A stretch of 64,000 bases of DNA from Planctomycetota bacterium (GCA_003669555.1 QWOS01000127.1:17253-81252), one strand, 5' to 3'. Positions 28,014 through 38,500 are shown, counted from the first letter of the stretch. Numbers and translations are program-made. The notes: generated by a model not told the origin, from the letters alone.

Positions 28014-28247
28014 TCAGGCCAGTTTGCTGACCGCCGCCAGCGCCCAGGCCTCATCGGGGAACTTGCCTTCCTTCAGCTTGCTGTAGATCAGCTCGCCGTT
28101 GACGGTCAGTTCAAAACAGCCGCCACCAGAGGGTTGCAGCTCCAGCCCGCTGATCTTCTGTTTGAGACTGCTGAGGAGCTTGGCCGTCAGACCGACGGCT
28201 TGAGGCTCGTAATTTCATTGGCTACAGTAGCGCAGATGGATTTTCAT
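28014..28247 (-). CDS. SelW/Rdx family selenoprotein (UGA at codon 11 read as Sec)
   Basis: Absent from the ORF track: MKIHLRYCSQ-U-NYEPQAVGLTAKLLSSLKQKISGLELQPSGGGCFELTVNGELIYSKLKEGKFPDEAWALAAVSKLA*; CxxU redox motif and GGCFE Rdx motif. Confidence 0.93.
28183..28199 (-). promoter_or_regulatory. SECIS-like hairpin in the selW-like gene
   Basis: Minus strand GCCGTC-GGTCT-GACGGC, perfect 6 bp stem with GGUCU loop, starting 16 nt after the UGA. Confidence 0.7.
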
Positions 28248-28424
28248 GGGTCATGCTCCTGGACTGTTCGGGGATTCGGCAATCAGATTCCTTCCCGGCT
28301 GGCCTGGGCCCACCGGCACGTTTCATATCGGCCGAACCCACCTGCCGGCATCATTCGCGGGCAACGATTACCATTTTTCCGCTACGATACCGATGAGGAC
28401 TTCGGCTTTTTCAGGGGTAGGGTC

Positions 28425-28877
28425 ATGGCACCCCCGGTGTGGATCATCCGCTCCACCAAAGAGCGCAAAGAGCGTTGCACCATCTGGCCGTTGCGGGGTC
28501 ATCCGCTGGTGCGCCTGGTGGGGTATCCTTTCAAAAATCCGCCCGAGGTGGGTGAGGCGACCTTGTTGTGGACGGAAGGCCCACCTCTCAGCGCAGCCGA
28601 TGCCGGCAGGCCCCTACTGCTGCTCGACGCCTCGTGGCGACGGGCCCAGGCGATGCGAACGCACTTTCCCGGCCTGGTCTGTCGCAGTCTGGGGGGCATC
28701 AGCACGGCTTATCCGCGCTGTTCCAGACTGGGGACCGATCCCGACAGCGGCCTGGCGACTGTGGAAGCCCTGTATGCGGCTTGCCGCTTGCTGGGCCTGC
28801 CCACAGACGGTTTACTGACTCATTATTGCCAGGCGGAGGCTTTCTTGCGGGCGAATGGCTGGGCCAGTTCCCCCTGA
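28425..28877 (+). CDS. DTW/Tsr3-like (DUF367) domain protein
   Basis: Within ORF 28134..28877; MAPPVWIIRSTKERKERCTIWPLRGHP...LLLLDASWRRAQAMRTHFPG...YPRCSRLGTDPDSGLATVEALYAA. Confidence 0.7.
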   Translation: MAPPVWIIRSTKERKERCTIWPLRGHPLVRLVGYPFKNPPEVGEATLLWTEGPPLSAADAGRPLLLLDASWRRAQAMRTHFPGLVCRSLGGISTAYPRCSRLGTDPDSGLATVEALYAACRLLGLPTDGLLTHYCQAEAFLRANGWASSP

Positions 28878-28882
28878 GCCAC

Positions 28883-28909
28883 CCAGCCACTCGTCAGCGG
28901 CTGGTTTTT
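28883..28909 (+). terminator. Rho-independent terminator
   Basis: CCAGCC-ACTCGTCAGC-GGCTGG followed by TTTTT, just after the stop at 28877. Confidence 0.75.
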
Positions 28910-28919
28910 CTGTCAGACT

Positions 28920-30071
28920 GTGTCTCAGGAGGTACCTGCCATGATTTGCTTGCTGCTGTTGGCATTGTTTTCCACACTGCCCGCCGAAGATTCCCCGCTG
29001 TCGGTGGCCCTGTCCCAGGCGGGAGGTAACCGGGCGGAACTGGAAAAAGCCCTGCGCCAATGCCCCCCGGAAGAAAAACCCGGCATGGAATTCCTTATTG
29101 CCAACATGCCCGACGCTGATCGCAAGTCGCTGAAAGCCGATTTTTTGCTGGCCAACACCAGCCTGGCTTACCGGGCGCGTCGGGAAACCCCCTGGGGCAA
29201 GTCAATCCCCCAGGACCTGTTTTTCAACGATGTCTTGCCTTACGCCCATGTTGATGAGGCTCGCGACCCATGGCGGGCCGAGTTTTTCGCTTTGTGCATG
29301 CCGATGGTACAGGGGTGCAAGACACCCGAAGAGGCCGTACGCAAACTGAACGGCGAACTGTTCGGCAAACTCAAAGTGAAATACTCGACAAAGCGCCGGG
29401 TTCCCAACCAGAGTGCCCGGGAATCAATGGAACTGGGGCTGGCCTCCTGCACCGGGCTGTCGATTGTGCTGGCGGATGCCTGCCGGGCGGTCTGTGTGCC
29501 GGCGCGGCTGGTAGGCACGCCCTTGTGGGCCAACAAGCGGGGCAATCATACCTGGGTGGAGGTGTGGGACGCAGGTTGGCACTTCACGGGCGCCTGCGAG
29601 CAGGATCCCAACGGCCTCGACCGCGGCTGGTTTGTGGGCGATGCCTCACAAGCGCAGAAAGAGGTCTATGAACATGCCATTTATGCCGCCAGTTTCAGGC
29701 GCGGCCCGATCCACTTCCCGATGGTCTGGGCCATGCGCAGCAAGGATGTGCCGGGCGAGAATGTGACCGACCGCTACGCCAAAAAGAAAGAGGTTCCCGC
29801 CGACACCGTGCGCCTGATGGTGCGCGTGCTGGGGGCTGATGGCAAACGGGTGGCGGAAAAAGTGCGTGTCACCAGTAAGCCGGATGGCAAGGAGGCCAGC
29901 GTTCTCGACGGGGTTTCACGGGGCGAAATGGCCGATACCAACGATTTTCTGGGCTTCAACCTGAAGCGCGGTGTGGAAGTGGTGGTTACCGTGGGGAACC
30001 TGGAAAAGAAGCTGGTCACCGCAGCAACAGGCAAGGAACAGCTGGTCGAGCTGAAGTTGCCGGCCCCATGA
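28920..30071 (+). CDS. Transglutaminase-like domain protein, secreted
   Basis: 383 aa; ASCTGLSIVLADACRAVCVPARLVGTPLWANKRGNHTWVEVWDAGWHFTGACE (Cys-His-Asp pattern). Confidence 0.88.
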   Translation: MSQEVPAMICLLLLALFSTLPAEDSPLSVALSQAGGNRAELEKALRQCPPEEKPGMEFLIANMPDADRKSLKADFLLANTSLAYRARRETPWGKSIPQDLFFNDVLPYAHVDEARDPWRAEFFALCMPMVQGCKTPEEAVRKLNGELFGKLKVKYSTKRRVPNQSARESMELGLASCTGLSIVLADACRAVCVPARLVGTPLWANKRGNHTWVEVWDAGWHFTGACEQDPNGLDRGWFVGDASQAQKEVYEHAIYAASFRRGPIHFPMVWAMRSKDVPGENVTDRYAKKKEVPADTVRLMVRVLGADGKRVAEKVRVTSKPDGKEASVLDGVSRGEMADTNDFLGFNLKRGVEVVVTVGNLEKKLVTAATGKEQLVELKLPAP

Positions 30072-30130
30072 CGGGCGACCTGGGTTTTTTCCGTGCCTTT
30101 TCCTTTGCCTGATTCGCTGACAAGGAGACG

Positions 30131-31399
30131 ATGATGCGTGTCACAGTTTGGTTGCTACTGGCTTCTCTGCTGCTGCCGGGTGCGGGGCGAGCGGCAAAAC
30201 CGTTGGATGCGGAGCGTTCCGCGGCGGCCCTGAAGGGGCTGGAGATGGAGATGCAGGTCTCCAAAGGTACCCCTATCGGCGGGCTGGCGACGAAAGACTT
30301 CGCCACCGTGCCGCTCACCCGGGCCGATGCCGCCAAAGCCCGGCAACTGCTATCCGAAATGCATGCCAGGCATATCCGCGCCACCCGTTCGGCCGAAGTG
30401 AAGAACCGCGTGCTGAAAGAGGGCGAACTGACAATGCCCTTCTTCTTCAAGACCTTCGGCGACAAACCGGAGGGCGGAAGAAGCCTGTGGATTTCGATGC
30501 ATGGTGGTGGTGGCGCGCCCCCCCAGGTAAACGATAGTCAGTACGAGAACCAGAAGAAGCTCTACCAGCCGGCCGAAGGACTCTACCTGGCCCCCAGGGC
30601 TCCCACCAACACCTGGAACCTGTGGCATGAAGGCCATATCGACCGCCTGTTCACCCGGCTGATCGAGGACCTGGTGGTCCTGGAGGATGTGAACCCGGAC
30701 CGCGTCTATGTGATGGGCTATTCCGCGGGCGGTGACGGCGTGTACCAACTGGCACCCCGCATGGCCGACAGCTGGGCCGCCGCCGCCATGATGGCCGGCC
30801 ATCCCAACGGGGTGTCGCTTCTGTCGTTGCGCAATGTCCCTTTCGCCCTGCAGGTGGGTGGCAACGATTCGGCTTACAACCGCAACAAGGTCGGCAAGGA
30901 ATATGGAGAGCAATTGAAAAAGCTGCACCAGGAAGATCCGCAAGGGTACCAGAGCTTTGTGCGCATTCGCGAGGGAATGGGGCACTGGATGAAACTGGAA
31001 GACAAGGAGGCGTTGCCCTGGATGGCAAAGTTCAGCCGCAACCCCATCCCCTCCCGGGTGGTGTGGAAGCAGACAGGCGCGACGCACGACCGCTTCTACT
31101 GGCTGGCTGTGCCCAAGGGCAAGGCCGAGGGCGACAGCCTGGTGGTGGCTGAGCGCCTGGGTCAGAAAATCACCATCAGCAAGGCGGAGAAGGTGGCCCG
31201 TCTGGTGGTGCGCCTCGACGACCGCATGGTGAATCTCGACGAACCCGTCAGCGTGGAACAAGGTGGCAAGGTCCTCTACACCGGCCGGCCCCAGCGAACC
31301 ATGCGCACCCTGGTGGAGACCCTGGCCGACCGTGGCGACCCCAGGCTGATGTTCGATGCCGAGCTGGCGGTCGACCTGCAAGGCCCGGCACCCCAATAA
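30131..31399 (+). CDS. Alpha/beta hydrolase, esterase/PHB-depolymerase-like
   Basis: 422 aa; SLWISMHGGGGAPP; NPDRVYVMGYSAGGDGVYQLAPRMAD. Confidence 0.85.
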   Translation: MMRVTVWLLLASLLLPGAGRAAKPLDAERSAAALKGLEMEMQVSKGTPIGGLATKDFATVPLTRADAAKARQLLSEMHARHIRATRSAEVKNRVLKEGELTMPFFFKTFGDKPEGGRSLWISMHGGGGAPPQVNDSQYENQKKLYQPAEGLYLAPRAPTNTWNLWHEGHIDRLFTRLIEDLVVLEDVNPDRVYVMGYSAGGDGVYQLAPRMADSWAAAAMMAGHPNGVSLLSLRNVPFALQVGGNDSAYNRNKVGKEYGEQLKKLHQEDPQGYQSFVRIREGMGHWMKLEDKEALPWMAKFSRNPIPSRVVWKQTGATHDRFYWLAVPKGKAEGDSLVVAERLGQKITISKAEKVARLVVRLDDRMVNLDEPVSVEQGGKVLYTGRPQRTMRTLVETLADRGDPRLMFDAELAVDLQGPAPQ

Positions 31400-31560
31400 G
31401 ATCCCGGGCACCACAAGCTATGGACATCCAGCTCAACCCCTCCGAAGCCACACTGGGACGGAATGTGCCAAGAAATCCAACCCCTGCAGGGGCGGAAAAA
31501 TCTTTGCAACAATAAGCCCTATTGCGCCCCTACAGGGCTGAAATTACCGAACCCCTGGAG

Positions 31561-31590
31561 CCCAGGGCGGCGCTTACGCCCTGCCCTGGG
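31561..31590. repeat. Nested palindrome (REP-like) in intergenic DNA
   Basis: CCCAGGGCGGCGCTTACGCCCTGCCCTGGG; CCCAGGG/CCCTGGG and CAGGGCG/CGCCCTG arms. Confidence 0.5.
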
Positions 31591-31882
31591 TTATCTCATC
31601 ACACACTTTTGGCGCTCCAGAAAAAGCCCCATATGGCAAAACCCGATGCACATGCGTTCCAGCGGCATCACTACCTAAACATTAAAATTCAACCCCGGCT
31701 CCCATGGCAACCAACGGGGTTACACGATCAAGCCTTCCGAAAACCCAATGGGACAGACCAGCCCCGCCGCTCGCGTTTGGCACTCCATGAAGGGAAGTTG
31801 AAATTCACTTACCCCCCCTCATGGGGAGGGAGGATGGAAGGCGCCGGGGCAGCCATGGCTGGCATTTCAAGGGTTTGGCTGG

Positions 31883-32539
31883 TTACCAGTTTTCCCAGAT
31901 GTTGCCAATTCTGGCTTTGGGTTTGGCCACATTCGAACCGGGACGCAGGCCGGGATGCAAGGGAATCGCTCCGGGGGTCCACAGATGCTTGCCTTCAGCC
32001 ACATCGAGACCAAGCTCCAGAAAATGGCGCAGGCAAGCCGGGCGCTCAGCCTCGGGCCAACGATTGGCACCTGCCAGCACCGACAATGCCACCAGACGGT
32101 GGGCCAGACCACCCGGACAAGCGACTGGGCTATTCTGAACCGGTGACAGGTTGTTGGTGGTGTATACAACCGCCTGAGCCAACAGCCCCAGGGAGCTGTT
32201 GTCAGGTTCATCCGCCAGTTGACCCACAGCCACGCGGGTGGTGTCACCCGGCTCGCGTACCCAGTTGAGAATGGCCTGCAACCGGGTCGGCTTGATTTCA
32301 GCCAGCTTCAGGTCAAGCAGTTGTGATTCACAGAGCAAGCCCCACCAGATTGCCTCACGGGTAGACAACCAGCCCGCTATCAGCCGTGCAGCCTGGTTCG
32401 GTGTGTCACGGATCATCCCTGCCACCGCCCGGCTGCAGTCGCAGGCACAGAGGTCAGCGGGCAAATCCCGTGCATCCGCCACTCGGCCATAGGCCTGGGC
32501 AACGGGAGAACCAGGAACGAGCACTTCGAGCAGGCTCAT
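31883..32539 (-). CDS. DUF6931-like hypothetical protein
   Basis: 218 aa; shares organisation with the upstream gene (xxWWGLL, LAxAVVYT, HFLELGLDVAEGKHLW); 4 bp overlap with it. Confidence 0.7.
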   Translation of the reverse strand: MSLLEVLVPGSPVAQAYGRVADARDLPADLCACDCSRAVAGMIRDTPNQAARLIAGWLSTREAIWWGLLCESQLLDLKLAEIKPTRLQAILNWVREPGDTTRVAVGQLADEPDNSSLGLLAQAVVYTTNNLSPVQNSPVACPGGLAHRLVALSVLAGANRWPEAERPACLRHFLELGLDVAEGKHLWTPGAIPLHPGLRPGSNVAKPKARIGNIWENW

Positions 32540-33267
32540 CGACTTCTCTCCAGCACCACTTTTTCAATCACCTGCTCAACCACCACTTCCACCGGAGCCT
32601 CAACTGCAACAGCGCGGGACTCGGGCCAAGGCAATTCCCCATGTGCAATCTTCAGGCCAATATCCAGGAAATGCTGCAAATGGTCCTTGTAAGAGCCCGG
32701 ATCGAAATGCACCGCAGCCAGGTAGACCGCCACGCCGCTCAACCGGCCGCACAGGTGTGGCTTGGGTAACACGGGTGGGCAATCTGCTGGCGCCATGCTG
32801 CCGCCGGAAATGAAGGCCGCGAAGCCGATCACGCCACCGGCACTGGTGCTGTCGGCGGCATCGCCCAGTTCCTTGCACTCGCGTCGTCCGGCCTCGGTGG
32901 GGTTGAGCACAAAGCTGCGCACGCCGAGAATGGCCTCGACCACCTTGGCAGGGTAGGGCTTCTGACGGTGTGCTTCGGTGAGGCTCAGCAGAGCCCACCA
33001 CAGGCTGTATCGTGGTGGCAAGGCGTGGCTCAGCAGTCGGCGCGCATCCGCCACCAGGTTGGCCTGGCGCCAGATGGCGATCTGCTTTTCCACGGTGGCG
33101 CCAGGCTCCAGCAGAGCCTGCCCCTCGTCACTCACATCGAATAATCGGGTCACAATCTCCGCCGGTGCACCCAACGCCAGGGCGGGATCACCACACATCT
33201 CCACGCCACCCTGGAGGTGGACGGTTTCCTGGATCGCCTGATCCAGCGGATTGACAGTTACACTCAT
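32536..33267 (-). CDS. DUF6931-like hypothetical protein
   Basis: 243 aa; YSLWWALLSLTEAHR...LSGVAVYLAAVHFDPGSYKDHLQHFLDIGLKIAHGELPWP. Confidence 0.75.
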   Translation of the reverse strand: MSVTVNPLDQAIQETVHLQGGVEMCGDPALALGAPAEIVTRLFDVSDEGQALLEPGATVEKQIAIWRQANLVADARRLLSHALPPRYSLWWALLSLTEAHRQKPYPAKVVEAILGVRSFVLNPTEAGRRECKELGDAADSTSAGGVIGFAAFISGGSMAPADCPPVLPKPHLCGRLSGVAVYLAAVHFDPGSYKDHLQHFLDIGLKIAHGELPWPESRAVAVEAPVEVVVEQVIEKVVLERSR

Positions 33268-33347
33268 GTCTCTATGGTCCCGGGTTCACCGGGCCTCCCC
33301 TGTGCCATGGCCTGCCTGAAAAGGCAATTTGCCATTCCACTCGTTGG

Positions 33348-33671
33348 TCAGTCAGCAGCCTCGGCCCGCACCTTCAGCACACGAATACGCTCTTGCAAAG
33401 CATCCTTTCGCTCCCGCAGCTCCTGAAAGACTCTCAAACCTGATTCCAGGCGAATCTGGGCAGCTTCCCGTTCACGGGCGGACAGTATGCTGATGCCATG
33501 CTGACGGGTCTGGATCAGGCGCAGGAGTTCCTCATAACCACGCCGCTCCAGCGGATCAGTGGAGTGGGCAATCGCCTGGGAAAGCTTGCCTTGCAGCTCC
33601 GTCAATGACGAAAAGTATGCATCCGAAATCCCATTCCACTTGGCGGTGATATCCATTTTCCAGCCCTCCAC
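33348..33671 (-). CDS. Small coiled-coil hypothetical protein
   Basis: 107 aa; collinear with neighbours; heptad-rich C-terminus. Confidence 0.65.
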   Translation of the reverse strand: MEGWKMDITAKWNGISDAYFSSLTELQGKLSQAIAHSTDPLERRGYEELLRLIQTRQHGISILSAREREAAQIRLESGLRVFQELRERKDALQERIRVLKVRAEAAD

Positions 33672-33700
33672 AACCGTTCAACCGGGTAAATCCCGCATCC

Positions 33701-34264
33701 CTATTTCAACGGCAGACCGCCGGACTCGCCCAGACCGGATTTCGCCGATCCGCTCAGGCCATCGGACCCCAGCTTGAGCGAGGCCTCACCGCAGCGCGAT
33801 ACCAGGCCTTCGGCAGTCAGAGTGAAACTGGCCTGACCCACTCGCAGGGTGATTCCCTCGTTGGTCATGGTGATCAGGCTACCGCCACACTTGTCGCCCA
33901 TGCTCAGGACCATGGCATCGTCGAGCATACGGATGGTTCCCGGATTGGCCGGCGGACCATAGACCAGTGTCAGCCCATCGGGACTGACACTGAGCAGGGC
34001 GCTTTTACCAGCCCCCGGCGTGGTGAGCACAATCGCCGAGCCCTCGCCGGCCGCCCGCAGTGAAATCGCCCCACCGCCACCTTCCAGTTGGCTCATCGCC
34101 AAAAAACTGCTGTCACTATTGAGGTGGATTGAGCGGGCGTTGAGGGAAACAATGCCCCCCGCTTCCTGGCCCAGCGCGGTGATATCCACCAGGCCATCGG
34201 TGGCGGTCACAAACACGCGTGTGGCCACCAGGTCTTCCACGCATCGGCTGAATTCAAGCGTCAT
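33701..34264 (-). CDS. Beta-helix/spike-like repeat protein (VgrG C-terminus/DUF3540-like)
   Basis: 187 aa of short beta repeats: GGIVSLNARSIHLNSDSSFLAM...GAISLRAAGEGSAIVLTTPG...LITMTNEGITLRVGQASFTLTAEGLVSRCG. Confidence 0.65.
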   Translation of the reverse strand: MTLEFSRCVEDLVATRVFVTATDGLVDITALGQEAGGIVSLNARSIHLNSDSSFLAMSQLEGGGGAISLRAAGEGSAIVLTTPGAGKSALLSVSPDGLTLVYGPPANPGTIRMLDDAMVLSMGDKCGGSLITMTNEGITLRVGQASFTLTAEGLVSRCGEASLKLGSDGLSGSAKSGLGESGGLPLK

Positions 34265-34327
34265 GGTTCCACCCTTTTATCAAACAGGTCTCCCGACCAA
34301 ACAGAAGTACGCAGCCAGCAGCAGCAC

Positions 34328-35104
34328 TCAATTCAAGCCCATCAGTCGCAGGGAATCACTGCGGTTGCCTTCCGCCTCGGCAAACTTCTCTTCCACCAGA
34401 ATTTCCAGTGTGGCCAACTCGCGGGCAATCATCGGTTTACTGCCCCCGCAGGCCGGCAAACCAGCCTGACGCCAAAGTTCCTGCTGGTCCAGCAGTTCTT
34501 CCAAAATCCTTAATTCGTTTTCCTGGCGGACCAACGACTCTCTCGCAATCTGGATCTGGGCGAAAAGGTTCACTGTGCCAAACAGCACCCCTTCCAGGAA
34601 CTGGTTCACCGCCAGGCCCTTTGCCTCGAGCGCGACAGCCTCAGCTGCGGTCAGATCACTGCCGGGGCCATCCCGCCGCCGCAGCAAGGCATCGCAAGCA
34701 AACAGGGCACCTGTTATCAGGGCCAGGTGATCCCAGAAATGGTTACCATGCTTCGCCTTGAAATGCACCGATCGATGCAGGTGGCCATCGTCATCGGCGA
34801 CCTTACCCACGCCATGGGGCCGGTCCACGCTGAAGCCGGGCTCGAGCCGGTACTGGAACCGGGACATCGAACCCATCAGAAACTGCTCTGCCCCCGGCTG
34901 GCCCGCACCCTGGCCCACCCCTTGCGCGCCAAGGGCCCGCAGCGCAGCGACCCCTTCGCCGCTGGATTCAGGGAAAAGCTTGCTAACCAGTTGACCCCAG
35001 TCGGCCACCACCTGGCTCAAGCCTGTGATGCTGCCAAACCGGCCCGTGGGCAGTAAATGCGCACTATTCCCAGCCTTACCGGCTGTTCCGTTCTCTGGAT
35101 GCAT
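34328..35104 (-). CDS. Hypothetical protein of the FHA-ABC/beta-helix cluster
   Basis: 258 aa, collinear, no family recognised. Confidence 0.65.
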   Translation of the reverse strand: MHPENGTAGKAGNSAHLLPTGRFGSITGLSQVVADWGQLVSKLFPESSGEGVAALRALGAQGVGQGAGQPGAEQFLMGSMSRFQYRLEPGFSVDRPHGVGKVADDDGHLHRSVHFKAKHGNHFWDHLALITGALFACDALLRRRDGPGSDLTAAEAVALEAKGLAVNQFLEGVLFGTVNLFAQIQIARESLVRQENELRILEELLDQQELWRQAGLPACGGSKPMIARELATLEILVEEKFAEAEGNRSDSLRLMGLN

Positions 35105-35510
35105 CTCAGGTCCCCCCCCACACAGAATACACCGGCAAGTTTACAGATTAACCTGCCCGGCAGATTCGGCAACCGTTCCCACTACTTGCAGACGCTACGA
35201 ATCCGGACTGGCACCCCAAAGGGCCTGGCAGTTTCTGGCAAATCTATTGCGACCTCTTGCTTATGCTAGCAACTTTCCGCCGTTCGTCCGGTCATAGGCT
35301 CAAGCAAGTCAAAATTATCATACCATTCACTGGATGATAACCGGTTTCAGAGTCAAACTGCTTCCCCTGACAGATTATACTGGCAAAACGGCCCCCAGCA
35401 CCTCTTTTAATTATCCGCATCGGCAAGGTCCACAGCATTCAAACCCCTGACCACCTGACAGGTCGGGCCAGCGCCAGGAACGGAACACCCAGGATGAGGT
35501 TGTGACCGGG

Positions 35511-38500
35511 TTAAATCGACTTGTCCCGCCAGTGCAGCATGGCACCCGTACCGGCAAGGCATGCCACAAACATCCCCGCCAGCATGGCCAGTGGCAAACT
35601 GTCCGGTGAACGGCATTTGTCAGGATCGAAGAAATGATTGGCCATATCCTGCCGGACTTCCCCTTTGGGAACGGCTTCTCCGGGTGCCACAATGGTACCA
35701 CCCAGCTTTTCCTCAAGAAGCTGTTTCATCCGCGACTGTTCGGTTTCCAGATCTTTTTTGATATCTCCCAGTTTCGCCTCAATCAGTTTTTTGGTCCCCA
35801 GCTCTGCATCGAGCGACTTTTTCTCGAATTTTGCCTGGGTTTCCTGGAGTTTTTTCTCCATCTGGTTTTTGATATCCAGCTCGGCATCAAGCGACTTTTT
35901 CTCAAATTTTGCCTGGGTTTCCTGGAGCGTTTTCTCTAACTGTTCCCTGGTTGTTTTTTTCGCCTCGTTCGACTGTTTTTTGAAATTGTCTTCAGCTTCC
36001 CTCAGTTTGTCTTCCATGCCATTCCGGGTATTCTTCTGAGCCTCCGCCAGTTTGAGTTCAAACTCCTTTTGGGCATCCCGCAGCCGCTTCTCGATCTGTT
36101 CCCGGGTGAGTTCCTGCACATCCGCCGAACGCTTTTCGAATTCGGCCTTCATTTTTTTCTGGATGTCGGCGGACTGACTTTCAGCGGACTCCTTCGCTTT
36201 CTTGATTTCCTGACCAGCCTTTTCAACCGCTTCCTCGAGTTTTTCGGCAATCCGCTGCCGACCCGGCAGCAAAAACCGTTTACCAGCCTCCCCCTTGAAG
36301 GGGCCCAAAGGGTCGCATTCCTCAGGACTGTCGCTACCCCGGTAGGAGACTCTGTGGATTTGGGCGCCACGGTTGCTGGCCTGGAGGGTATTTCTGCCCA
36401 TCAGGGCCGGAACAGCTTGCCATGCGCCAGCCTCCGGTTTACCAGGTTTCAGGACAGGCCTTTCAGGTTCTCTCTCCTTCACTGTCAAAATGACTCGCGA
36501 TTGCGCCTCGGCCACGGCCAGGCTTTCGAAGGCCCAACGGGATGGCATCACCCCGGCAAGAATGCGAATCGCCCGGGGCTGGTCCCCCAGTGGCACAAGA
36601 ATGCCACCCAGCATGATCATGGGAAGCAGCAGCACCGGCAAAACGCCAGCAGCCGCCTCCGGCGTGCGGAATGAGGCACTGATGAAAAGCCCTATCCCGC
36701 CCCCTGTCAGGGCCGCCGCATAGAGAACCACATACAGGTGCGACCATGAGCTTTGCAAACCGCACGACCAGGCAATGATGCCGAGCAACAGCGCGCACTG
36801 CAACCCCGCGACGCCCAGCAGCACCGTGGTTTTTGAGGCGAGGTAAGAGAATTTGGATAAGCCCACCATGCGCTCTCGCTGGTAGATAGGCCATTCGGTG
36901 ACAATCTCACGCACCGTGCTCGAGCAGCCGAACCAGATTGCCGCCAATGCCATGACAAACATGGTCACGCCCATGTAGATGCCAACCTCACCCCATTCCT
37001 CCCGCGAGACCGGTTCAGACAATAGCTTCATCGAAAAGACGGCGGCCACCAGGATACCGATGATGGGGGCCTGGAGGAAAAGAACTGCTGTTCCCCAGCG
37101 GTCAGCCAATCGCACGGCGACGGTGCGCTGAATCAGGGTCCACCACTGCCGGAACCGGGCAATGGGCATGGGACTGGGAGGAACGCCACGGCTGGTTCTC
37201 TGGTTGTGTTCCCGGGATCGACGATCCACCCAAATCGATTTGGTTACCGATTTCTCCCAGTCACGCACCCAGTCCAGCACCGGTCGCCTGGCCAAACCCC
37301 GCAGCAAACCCTCAGCGTTGACGGGCATCTCCCCTTCAGAAGTCTCCGGTTCGAAAAACTGGACCGCATCGGGCCATGCCCGACCGTAATAAGCCAGGCG
37401 GCCCAGTTGACTGGTGGAAGAGTCGCGGGCAATGACAGCCACGGCGTCAAACTTCATGAAAGCGTCGAGCCCAGGCTGGTGGATGGTCACCAGGATGGTT
37501 TTTCCATTGCCAGCGAGCTGGCGCAGTATGCCGATCACAGAGAGGGCATCGGTACTGGAGAGCCCCGAGGTGGGTTCATCCAGAATCAGGATCGGCGGGT
37601 CGGTCAGCAGCTCCATCGCCAGATTGACACGCTTGCGCTGGCCACCGCTGACCCCCCGCTTCCGCTGATCACCCACGCGGGTATGCTCGGTACCCTCAAG
37701 CCCCAGTTGCGCCAGCACCTTCTGGATACGACTGACAATCTCAGCCCGGGTGGTGTCTGTTGGCAGGCGCAGGCGAGCCGCATACCACAGGGCCTGCCAC
37801 ACGGTGAGGTCAGGGTGCAGGATATCGTCTTGCGGGACATAACCAATCCGACCCCTGAAAAGGTCCAGATGGTCATGCAGGTCGAGTCCGCCAATGAAGA
37901 TTTGGCCCACTGTCGGGACAACCGTGCCATTCAGCACGGAAAGGAGGGTGCTTTTCCCCGACCCGCTGGGCCCCATGATCGCCACCAGCTCGCCGGGATT
38001 GACAACGAGGGATAACCCCTCCAGCAGACGCTTTCCACCCGCCATAACGGCAACATTCGCCGCCTCGATGGTGTCGGCACCTGTGGTTACCGGCTCCAGG
38101 GATCGGGCATCACCAGACAGGCGATAACGCCGGTTGGCAATTTGCACCAATGAGCCCGGTTTGATCTCTGCTGGATATTCGATGCGGTTGCCATCAACGA
38201 AAGTACCGGTCATGCTACCCAGGTCGTTGATGATCACCCGGCCATGCTCAATCGAAACCGACGCGTGAAGGTAGGAGGCGACAGGATGGTCGATGTACAC
38301 ATCCGCATTTTTGCGGCGACCAAAAGTCACCAGCGCTGATTCATTCAGATAGACAATGCCGGCATCCTGGGCGACAGGCTGCGTCCGCTCCAGGAAATCA
38401 CGCAGGGCATTCCTGGGCAGGATGTATTCGCCGAAAGTGATCTGCTCGTCGAGAGTGATTTTCTCGCGTTCGACCCGGCGCTTCTGTGCCCCCACAAATG

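Noticed and set aside
30350-31414. 354 aa minus-strand ORF
   Set aside because: Antisense to the hydrolase/esterase gene
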